A DNA stretch of 64,000 nt from Olsenella timonensis (GTDB lineage Bacteria; Actinomycetota; Coriobacteriia; Coriobacteriales; Atopobiaceae), in NCBI RefSeq assembly GCF_900119915.1, contig NZ_LT635455.1, positions 1,550,001 through 1,614,000 on the forward strand, in the 5' to 3' direction. How positions within the stretch are numbered: the stretch's first letter is position 1; each line of letters opens with the position of its first letter. Shown here piece after piece: positions 58,314-64,000 of this stretch. The position numbers were made by a program, and so were the translations under genes. A model generated the notes under the pieces. The model was not told the origin of the DNA. It saw only the letters and a program-made list of their open reading frames with translations, and searched no databases.

Positions 58314-58438
58314 GCGGGCCGCGGATGGACGCTTTTCTCGGCTGAATCGTCCAACAGCGGCCCGTCGTGCCCGCAGCCACAAACGGCGGGCCGCAGATGG
58401 ACGCCTTTGTCGAGAAGAACGTCCATCCGCGGCCCGCC
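58314..58438. repeat. three-arm hairpin region between tyrS and U32 gene
   Basis: Three related arms: two direct copies on the plus strand, GCGGGCCGCGGATGGACG (58314-58331) and GGCGGGCCGCAGATGGACG (58385-58403), and one inverted copy, CGTCCATCCGCGGCCCGCC (58420-58438). The inverted arm can pair with either copy, but not both. Close pairing (58385-58438) gives an 18-of-19 stem with a 16-base loop 15 bases after the tyrS stop; distant pairing covers the U32 leader. It would act on the minus-strand transcript as a terminator with an alternative fold. Confidence 0.7.
58385..58438 (-). terminator. strong GC stem-loop after tyrS
   Basis: The minus-strand transcript forms a 19-bp stem (one mismatch) with a 16-base loop, then GTTTGTGG. 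It lies 15 bases downstream of the tyrS stop, the expected place of a terminator. The T-content after the stem is weak. It overlaps the three-arm repeat, so a switch is possible. Confidence 0.6.
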
Positions 58439-58452
58439 GCGAGAAGCTGGAC

Positions 58453-59670
58453 CTATACCAGGCGCGCCCAGCGCTTCTTGCCGGACTGTACCGTCGTGCC
58501 GGCCGAGAAGAGCGCCGCCTCGACGTTGTAGCACTTGGGCGCCACGGGCTCGCCGTTGATCTTGACGCCGCCGCCGTCGACGAGGCGACGGGCCTCGCCG
58601 GCGGACTTTGCGATGCCCACCTCCACGAGAAGCTTGCCGAGGTAGACCTTGCCCTCGTCGTTGACCTCGGCCACGGAAAGCGGAAACTCCGGCATGTCCT
58701 CGGGCGCCTCGGCGCGCTTGAACTGCGCGTCAAAGGCCGCGCTCGCGGCGGCACCGGCGCCCTCGCCGTGGTAGAGGTCCACGATGTTGGCGGCGAGCTC
58801 GCGCTTGAGCGCGTAGGGGTCGGCGGAGCCGTCCGCGAAGGCGGCGTCGATCGCGTCGAGCTTGTCCATGTCCGCCGTCGAGCAGAGGCGCCAGTAGAGG
58901 GGCACTAGCTCGTCGGTGATGGACATGACCTTGCCGTACATGTCGGCCGGCTCGTCGGTGAGACCGACGTAGTTGCCGTAGCTCTTGGACATCTTCTTGT
59001 GGCCGTCGGTGCCCACCAGAAGCGGCATCGTGAGGGCCACCTGCGGCTCCATGCCCATCGCGCGCATGAGGTCGCGGCCGGCGAGCAGGTTGAAGATCTG
59101 GTCGTTGCCGCCCATCTCGAGGTCGGCCTTCACCACGACGGAGTCGTAGGCCTGCAGCACCGGGTAGATGAACTCGTGCAGGCCGATGGACTTGCCCTCG
59201 GCGTAGCGGTTGTGGAAGTCCTCGCGCTCGAGGATGCGGGCCACGTTGAACTGGCTCATGATCTTGAGCATCTCGGCGAGGTTCAGGCCCTTCAGCCACT
59301 CGCCGTTGTGCAGCACCGTGGTCTTCTCGGGGTCGAGCACCTTCATGGCCTGCTCGACGTAGGTCTTGGCGTTGGCCTCAACCTGCTCCTCGGTGAGTGG
59401 CGGGCGGGTGGAGTCGCGGCCGGACGGGTCGCCGATGAGCGCGGTGCCGTTTCCGATGATCAGCGTCACGTTGTGGCCCAGGTCCTGGAACTGGCGCATC
59501 TTGCGCAGCGGCACGGCGTGGCCGAGGTGCAGGTCGGGCGAGGTGGGGTCCACGCCCAGCTTGATGTTGAGGGGCGTGCCCTTCTCGAGCTTCTTCTTGA
59601 GCTCGTCGAGCGGCACGATCTGCATCGTGCCGGAGGTGATCACCTTGAGTTGCTCGTCAACAGGGAGCAT
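58453..59670 (-). CDS. tyrS: tyrosyl-tRNA synthetase
   Basis: 405 residues, class I synthetase charging tRNA-Tyr. HIGH-type motif HLGHAVPLRK (near 48), KMSKS motif HKKMSKSYGNYVG (near 225) and a C-terminal S4 RNA-binding domain (AGEARRLVDGGGVKINGEPV). ATG 59670 has GGAGG at 8 bases; ATG 59685 overlaps that ribosome site and is rejected. Length and domains are normal. I saw no T-box leader upstream. Confidence 0.97.
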   Translation of the reverse strand: MLPVDEQLKVITSGTMQIVPLDELKKKLEKGTPLNIKLGVDPTSPDLHLGHAVPLRKMRQFQDLGHNVTLIIGNGTALIGDPSGRDSTRPPLTEEQVEANAKTYVEQAMKVLDPEKTTVLHNGEWLKGLNLAEMLKIMSQFNVARILEREDFHNRYAEGKSIGLHEFIYPVLQAYDSVVVKADLEMGGNDQIFNLLAGRDLMRAMGMEPQVALTMPLLVGTDGHKKMSKSYGNYVGLTDEPADMYGKVMSITDELVPLYWRLCSTADMDKLDAIDAAFADGSADPYALKRELAANIVDLYHGEGAGAAASAAFDAQFKRAEAPEDMPEFPLSVAEVNDEGKVYLGKLLVEVGIAKSAGEARRLVDGGGVKINGEPVAPKCYNVEAALFSAGTTVQSGKKRWARLV

Positions 59671-59894
59671 TGCGCAGTCCTCCATGGGTCCGGGACGAAT
59701 GACATGGCCCGCCGGACGTCCGGCGGCAGCTTTTTATCATAGCGCAGCCCGCCGTCGAGGGGGGCGGCTCCGCGACCGCCGGCCCCGCGGCCGTCCACGG
59801 ACTCACCACGTTACCAAGGGCGGACGAGAAGGACGGCGCGCCAGCACGTATAATGGATGCGTCTGTGGAGCTTTGTCCCGTTTCAGGAGGGTTC

Positions 59895-62060
59895 ATGGGA
59901 ATCAGAACGCGCCGTGCGCGGGCCCACTCGAAGACGCACTTCGTGGGCTTCGGCCTCGCCGGGGTGCTCGGCTTCATCGCGCTTCTCTGCGTGACGCTCG
60001 CGCTCTCGCTGGGGGCCGTGGTGTCCACCTGGCTCGAGGACCTGCCCGACTACACCTCCGCCGACGCCTTCCTCGTCGCCGAGCCCACACGCGTCTACGA
60101 CGCCGACGGCAACGAGATCGTGGCGTACTACCTGCAGAACCGTCGCTCCGTGACGCTCGACCAGGTCTCCGACTACGTCATCAAGGGCACCATCGACACC
60201 GAGGACAAGCGCTTCTACCAGCACAACGGCGTTGACCCCGAGGGCATCGCCCGTGCCGCCGTGGGCCAGGTGTTCGGCGGCGGCGAGCAGGGCGGCGGCT
60301 CCACGATCACGCAGCAGCTCGTGCGCTGGACGGTCCTCTCCGACGAGCAGTTCGAGAACACGCTGCGCCGCAAGGTCCGCGAGGCCTACATCGCCATCCA
60401 GATGGAGAAGACGTACACCAAGGACCAGATCCTGAACATGTACCTCAACACCATCTTCTACGGCAACGGCGCCTACGGCATCGAGGCCGCCGCGATCACC
60501 TACTTCAACAAGAGCGCCGCCGACCTCACCCTGAACGAGGCGGCGACCCTCGTGGGCATCCCCAACTCGCCCACCTACTACGACCCCTTCACGAACTACG
60601 AGAACTGCAAGAACCGCCGCAACCTCGTCCTCGCGCGCATGCTCGAGGCGGGCGACATCACGCAGGAGGAGTACGACGCGACGGTCGCCGAGGAGATCCC
60701 GCTCAACCCCGGCGAGCTCACCGACTCCGAGAGCGCCTACCCCTACTTCACCGACTACGTGCGCAACCTGCTGCTCCAGGACTTCTCGTCCGACACGATC
60801 GCCCAGGGCGGCCTCAAGGTCTACACGACGCTCGACCCCGCCAAGCAGGCGGCGGCCGAGCAGGCCTGCGCCGAGCGCGTCGAGGCCTCGGGCGACCCCG
60901 ACATCGACGCCGCGCTCGTCTCGATCGACAACTCCAACGGCTACATCGTGGCCATGGTGGGCGGCCAGAACTACGGCAACGACACCGAGGCGGGCCAGAG
61001 CTCAATCAACATGGCGACCACGCCGCGCCAGACGGGGTCGAGCTTCAAGGCGGTCGTGCTCACCGCGGCGCTCGAGGCGGGCATGAGCCCCACGGTGCGC
61101 ATCAACTGCCAGGCCACGATCCAGGTCACGCCCACGTGGGCGCCGAGCAACATCGAGCGGGCAAACTACGGCGTCATCACCCTCCAGAGGGCGACCGCCG
61201 TCTCCTCCAACACCGGCTACGTCCAGGTTGCCGAGGCCATCGGCATCGACAAGGTCGCCGACATGGCCTCGCGCCTCGGCATCGACTCGACCATCGAGCC
61301 CGTCCTCTCCTCGGCGCTCGGCACCTCCGAGATCTCCCCGCTCGAGATGGCCGAGGCCTTCTCCACGCTCGCCAACGGCGGCGTCCACCGCAACCCCGTC
61401 GCGATCACCCGAATCGAGGACCGCAACGGCAACGTGGTCTACGAGCACCAGGACGACCCGCAGGAGGTCGTGGACTCCGCCGTCGTCGAGGAGGCGACCA
61501 ACATCCTCGAGACCGTCATCACCGAGGGCAGCGCCACCAACCTGAGGAGCTACTTCCTCCAGAACCAGCCCGTCGCGGGCAAGACCGGCACCACCGACAA
61601 CTACAACAACCTCTGGTTCTGCGGCTACACGCCCCAGCTCACGACCGCGGTGTGGGTCGGCTGCATCGAGAACGGCAACCAGCGCGTGTACTACCAGGGC
61701 GGCACCGGCAGGACGGCGACGCTGCCGATTCCCATCTGGGGCATCTACATGAACGCCGCGCTCGAGGGCGTGGAGCGAGCCGAGTTCCCGACCTCCGACC
61801 ACGAGGTCGAGTACGAGCCGAACGACTCCTGGGACTTCATCGCCACGAGCTCCTCGGTCAACACCGAGGGCTGGGAGGAGGAGACCGAGAAGGAGACGGA
61901 GGAGACCGAGACGCCGACCGAGCCGGTGACCCCCACCGAGCCGGAGACCCCGCCCGAGCCGGAGACGCCGCCCGAGCCGGAGACCCCGACAGACCCGGAG
62001 CCGTCGGACCCGGAGACCCCGCCCGACCCCGAGAATCCGCCCGAGTCGGAGACCCAATAG
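59895..62060 (+). CDS. class A penicillin-binding protein (PBP1-type)
   Basis: 721 residues. N-terminal membrane anchor (about 17-45), then glycosyltransferase 51 (DTEDKRFYQHNGVDPEGIAR, GGGSTITQQLVR, KTYTKDQILNMYLNTIFYGN) and transpeptidase: active Ser near 381 (RQTGSSFKAVV), SSN near 437 (AVSSNTGYVQV) and KTGTT near 562. After the catalytic core, an acidic Pro/Glu/Thr tail of about 80 residues (TEPETPPEPE repeats) is exposed outside. Builds and cross-links murein. Plus-strand ATG 59895 with AGGAGG. The gene ends in a strong hairpin at 62088-62129. Confidence 0.95.
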   Translation: MGIRTRRARAHSKTHFVGFGLAGVLGFIALLCVTLALSLGAVVSTWLEDLPDYTSADAFLVAEPTRVYDADGNEIVAYYLQNRRSVTLDQVSDYVIKGTIDTEDKRFYQHNGVDPEGIARAAVGQVFGGGEQGGGSTITQQLVRWTVLSDEQFENTLRRKVREAYIAIQMEKTYTKDQILNMYLNTIFYGNGAYGIEAAAITYFNKSAADLTLNEAATLVGIPNSPTYYDPFTNYENCKNRRNLVLARMLEAGDITQEEYDATVAEEIPLNPGELTDSESAYPYFTDYVRNLLLQDFSSDTIAQGGLKVYTTLDPAKQAAAEQACAERVEASGDPDIDAALVSIDNSNGYIVAMVGGQNYGNDTEAGQSSINMATTPRQTGSSFKAVVLTAALEAGMSPTVRINCQATIQVTPTWAPSNIERANYGVITLQRATAVSSNTGYVQVAEAIGIDKVADMASRLGIDSTIEPVLSSALGTSEISPLEMAEAFSTLANGGVHRNPVAITRIEDRNGNVVYEHQDDPQEVVDSAVVEEATNILETVITEGSATNLRSYFLQNQPVAGKTGTTDNYNNLWFCGYTPQLTTAVWVGCIENGNQRVYYQGGTGRTATLPIPIWGIYMNAALEGVERAEFPTSDHEVEYEPNDSWDFIATSSSVNTEGWEEETEKETEETETPTEPVTPTEPETPPEPETPPEPETPTDPEPSDPETPPDPENPPESETQ

Positions 62061-62087
62061 CGCACCACCGAACAGCACGCAGGCATA

Positions 62088-62129
62088 CGCAACGGGCGCC
62101 GCTCCCCGATTGGGGCGGCGCCCGTTGCG
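62088..62129 (+). terminator. strong hairpin after PBP1 gene
   Basis: Perfect 15-bp arms CGCAACGGGCGCCGC and GCGGCGCCCGTTGCG with a 12-base loop (CCCCGATTGGG-like), 28 bases after the PBP1 stop. There is no T-run, as is usual in high-GC actinobacteria. It separates PBP1 from the next gene. Confidence 0.75.
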
Positions 62130-62197
62130 TTGCCCCCTCCCTCCTGCCGTATCATGCGATGAGTGGAACCTTGCGAACTGCTCTTCTCGGAGGACGC

Positions 62198-63289
62198 ATG
62201 ACGTACAACGATCGCGACGCTCGACTGCGCCAGGGCTCGGGCCCGCGCTCAGGCTCTTCTCGCCCCCACGGCCAAGGTGCGCGGGGCCGCGTCCCCTCCC
62301 AGGGCGCCTATCACGGCCCGCGCGGCACGAGGCAGCGTCCCGCCGGCCCGCGCGGCTCGTCCGGTCCGGGCTACCCGCTGCGCGCGCGCAGCATCAATTT
62401 CCAGAGCGGCCGCGCACGCCGGATGAGCGCCAACCGCCGCCTGCTCATCCTCGGCGCGCTTGCGCTCGTCATCCTCGTGCTTATCGTGGTGGGCATCTCG
62501 AGCTGCGTGCGCGGCTGCAGCGCCGAGCAGCAGTCCGCCGAGACCAACCCCGTCGACGAGCGCGTCGCCGCGGGCGTCGACGAAGACCTCACGAACCAGT
62601 TTGCCGCCGAGCTCGACCAGGGCGAGAAGCTCGCGCAGATCGCCGCCAACGCAGACGCCTACGAGAACCAGGACCTGCTCGCGCTCGCGCTCGCCCAGCC
62701 CGACGCCATCGACTTCGTCGCCGCCTACCCCGAGGCCGAGAAGACCGCGCAGCCCTACGGCGAGGACGTGAGCGCCGGGACCGTCCCCGAGCTCGTCTGC
62801 TGGGACGAGCGCTGGGGCTGCGTCGACTACGCGGGCGCGCCGCTCGCGCTCACCGGGTCCGGCCCAACCTCCCTCGCGATGGCCTACATGGCGCTGACCG
62901 GCAACGGGGACCGCACGCCGGCGGACTTCGCCCAGGCCGTCACCGACGCCGAGGCGGCGAGCGGCGACTCGCTCATGTCTGGGACGTTCCTCACCGACTC
63001 CCTGGGCGAGTACGGTCTCTCCTGCTCGACGTACACCTCGAACGAAGAGAACCTCACCCAGGTGCTCGACACGGGCACCTACCTGCTCGTCGAGGCGCAG
63101 GCCGGGACGCTTACCGACGCTGCCCACTGGGTCATCGTCGTGACCGAGGGCTCGGACGGCTCGCTCACGGTCTACGACCCCACCTCTCCGGAGGTCAGCG
63201 CGCACCCTTGGGACCCCGCGACCATCGCGGGCGCCACCAACACCCTCTATGCGATCAGCGCGGCCGAGGGCGACAGCGCCACGGAGTGA
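62198..63289 (+). CDS. membrane-anchored C39-like protein without the catalytic Cys
   Basis: 363 residues. A 70-residue Gly/Arg/Pro-rich cytoplasmic segment, one membrane helix (LLILGALALVILVLIVVGIS), then an outside domain of the Peptidase_C39_2 type: ELVCWDERWGCVDYAGAPLA then ALTGSGPTSLAMAYMALTGN. The Cys that is catalytic in 46668-47393 (NGCGPTC) is Ser here (GSGPTS), while the His (DAAHWVIVV) and VYDPTSPEVSAHPW are kept. It cannot be an active peptidase of that type; a binding or regulatory role, perhaps for PBP1, is inferred from position. Confidence 0.85.
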   Translation: MTYNDRDARLRQGSGPRSGSSRPHGQGARGRVPSQGAYHGPRGTRQRPAGPRGSSGPGYPLRARSINFQSGRARRMSANRRLLILGALALVILVLIVVGISSCVRGCSAEQQSAETNPVDERVAAGVDEDLTNQFAAELDQGEKLAQIAANADAYENQDLLALALAQPDAIDFVAAYPEAEKTAQPYGEDVSAGTVPELVCWDERWGCVDYAGAPLALTGSGPTSLAMAYMALTGNGDRTPADFAQAVTDAEAASGDSLMSGTFLTDSLGEYGLSCSTYTSNEENLTQVLDTGTYLLVEAQAGTLTDAAHWVIVVTEGSDGSLTVYDPTSPEVSAHPWDPATIAGATNTLYAISAAEGDSATE

Positions 63290-63294
63290 CGGCG

Positions 63295-63327
63295 GAGAGG
63301 CGGGGCCCTTTGCCGCCCGGCCCTCTC
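63295..63327. terminator. probable bidirectional terminator
   Basis: GAGAGG-cg-GGGCC pairs with GGCCC-TCTC around an 11-base loop, between the converging C39-like and UPF0145 genes. The stem is GC-rich with no clear T-run on either side. The position is the best support. Confidence 0.4.
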
Positions 63328-63328
63328 G

Positions 63329-63646
63329 TCAGCGGCGGCGCAGCTTGACGGCGGTGCCCGAGCAGCAGGTCATGATCATGCCCTCGAAGGTCTCGTAGCC
63401 GATCCTGGCCCCCACGATGGCGTCGGCGCCGAGCGCGGTGGCGCGCTGCTCCATCTCGCCGAGCACCTCGGTGCGCGCGGCCTGCAGCTCCTCCTCGTAG
63501 CCGGCCGAGCGGCCGCCGAAGATGTTGCGCACGCTCGCCCCGATGTCGCGGAACATGTTGATGCCGCTCACGGCCTCGCCGGTGACGATGCCGAGATATG
63601 CGGTGATCTCACAGCCCTCGACGGAGTTGGTGGTCGTAACGATCAT
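63329..63646 (-). CDS. UPF0145 (YbjQ-like) putative heavy-metal-binding protein
   Basis: 105 residues, complete YbjQ/DUF74 fold: [40 protein letters not shown] and [14 protein letters not shown] are diagnostic. It forms pentamers and is annotated as metal-binding, without a proven role. ATG 63646 overlaps the stop of the upstream histidine kinase (ATGA), so it is the second gene of that operon. Confidence 0.95.
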   Translation of the reverse strand: MIVTTTNSVEGCEITAYLGIVTGEAVSGINMFRDIGASVRNIFGGRSAGYEEELQAARTEVLGEMEQRATALGADAIVGARIGYETFEGMIMTCCSGTAVKLRRR

Positions 63647-64000
63647 CTCTGGCTCCCTTCGTGCGACGGGAGGGGGCGCTCCCCCTCCATCGTCAGCGTA
63701 ACGGTAAGCTCGGGGCCGTGCAGGCGGGCGGAGAGCGCCATCCCCTGGGCGGCAGCAAGCTGGCTGGCAACGGCGAGCCCCAGCCCGGAGCCGGCCGTCG
63801 CGCGCGAGGCGTCCGCTTGGTAGAAGCGCTCGAAGAGACGCTCGGCATCGATTGCGGCAGGGTCCGCCACCGGGTTCGAGAACTCCGCGACGACGCGGCC
63901 GCCCCCGCCCGCCTGGCGGGCGGTCACCCTGAGGGGCCCGGACCCGTGGCGCAGCGCGTTGACGGTGAGGTTCTCCACGATGCGCGCGAGCGAGTCGGCG
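63643..64000 (-). CDS. sensor histidine kinase, 5' part outside window
   Basis: The last 118 codons or so of a histidine kinase ATP-binding domain; the rest is beyond the window end. N box ([18 protein letters not shown]), F box ([18 protein letters not shown]) and G box ([20 protein letters not shown]) are intact. Such kinases sit next to a response regulator gene, expected further upstream (beyond 64000). Coupled to UPF0145 by a 4-base overlap. Confidence 0.92.
   Translation of the reverse strand, partial: ADSLARIVENLTVNALRHGSGPLRVTARQAGGGGRVVAEFSNPVADPAAIDAERLFERFYQADASRATAGSGLGLAVASQLAAAQGMALSARLHGPELTVTLTMEGERPLPSHEGSQR

Noticed and set aside
59671-59894. T-box riboswitch upstream of tyrS or a leader for PBP1
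   Set aside because: No T-box core sequence or specifier/antiterminator layout is visible on the minus strand; only short GC repeats and one CGAGAAGG word are seen.
61136-63289. A 717-codon frame from inside PBP1 to the C39-like gene
   Set aside because: The first part is PBP1 in a wrong frame (Arg/Gly/Ala-rich), and only the end is the real C39-like protein, which starts at 62198 with its own ribosome site.
1-64000. tRNA and rRNA genes
   Set aside because: I looked for T-loop sequences (GGTTCGA-like) with cloverleaf context and rRNA motifs; the few GGTTCGA hits are inside protein genes. A tRNAscan run would be decisive.

Overview
The window is a high-GC chromosome segment (about 70 % G+C by eye), densely packed with short intergenic gaps and many 4-base ATGA/GTGA stop-start overlaps. 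Gene content points to a Gram-positive anaerobe of the actinobacterial class Coriobacteriia, in the Olsenella/Atopobium/Collinsella range. The reasons are lipoprotein signal peptides with lgt, a class A penicillin-binding protein with an acidic Pro/Glu tail, VanR/VanS-type two-component genes, RF3 with a bacterial TyrRS, peptidase U32, aldo-keto-reductase-like barrels carrying 4Fe-4S modules, and a 2-hydroxyacyl-CoA dehydratase-activator remnant. The placement is inference from gene content; there is no rRNA in the window, and I saw no tRNA or CRISPR array.

Layout. 0-6 kb: small regulators (XRE proteins with membrane or zinc-ribbon partners), a kinase fused in frame to DUF2200, a lower-GC DUF4143 ATPase that looks transferred, a stand-alone TipAS domain protein and a RelB/YoeB toxin-antitoxin pair. 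6-12.5 kb: TetR-flavodoxin operon, an MGMT-GNAT fusion, an aldo/keto reductase, an MFS carrier under a cre/LacI-like operator, a VanZ-RDD fusion and a GNAT. 12.5-16.4 kb: divergent ribosome-protection GTPase and ABC-F ATPase separated by 400 bases of structured non-coding DNA. 16.4-19.5 kb: SdpI-like and CorA-like membrane proteins, and an acyltransferase with a nine-base homopolymer. 19.5-28.4 kb: a redox/electrophile cluster (cupin, carboxymuconolactone decarboxylase, AKR, two AKR-like 4Fe-4S proteins, FMN reductase, flavodoxin, cyclophilin-like lipoprotein, YqhD-type alcohol dehydrogenase) around a divergent TetR gene with two palindromic operators. 28.4-37.2 kb: MFS/TetR pair with shared operator half-sites, Nudix, MBL hydrolase, UspA, EamA transporter, radical SAM protein, esterase. 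37.2-43.5 kb: a 5'-truncated siderophore-type ABC ATPase beginning at a 30-bp perfect palindrome, a lipase coupled to a CmpB-like permease, LysR and Gfo/Idh/MocA genes. 43.8-50.2 kb: a Mef-like efflux pump, DUF2252, a C39-type peptidase, a lipoprotein and a VanRS-like system. 50.3-64 kb: prfC, a second CmpB-like permease, TetR, a truncated CoA-dehydratase activator, lgt, NifU-like protein, U32 peptidase, tyrS, PBP1, a C39-like protein lacking the catalytic Cys, UPF0145 and a partial histidine kinase.

The most unusual signals are not genes. First, the word CGAGAAG (often CGAGAAGG) occurs on the order of 110 times on the two strands where base composition predicts about 6 or 7, both between genes and inside genes, where it is repeatedly encoded with the Leu codon CTT. 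Second, at least three 125-138-bp non-coding elements share one architecture (about 20-bp terminal inverted repeats, T-run, C-rich box) and resemble miniature mobile or structured-RNA elements. Several further palindromes (21.9, 37.2, 51.9 and 58.4 kb) lie at gene breakpoints or in leaders. Paralogous pairs (two CmpB permeases, two C39-like proteins, two AKRs, two AKR-4Fe4S proteins) include members that have lost family catalytic residues.
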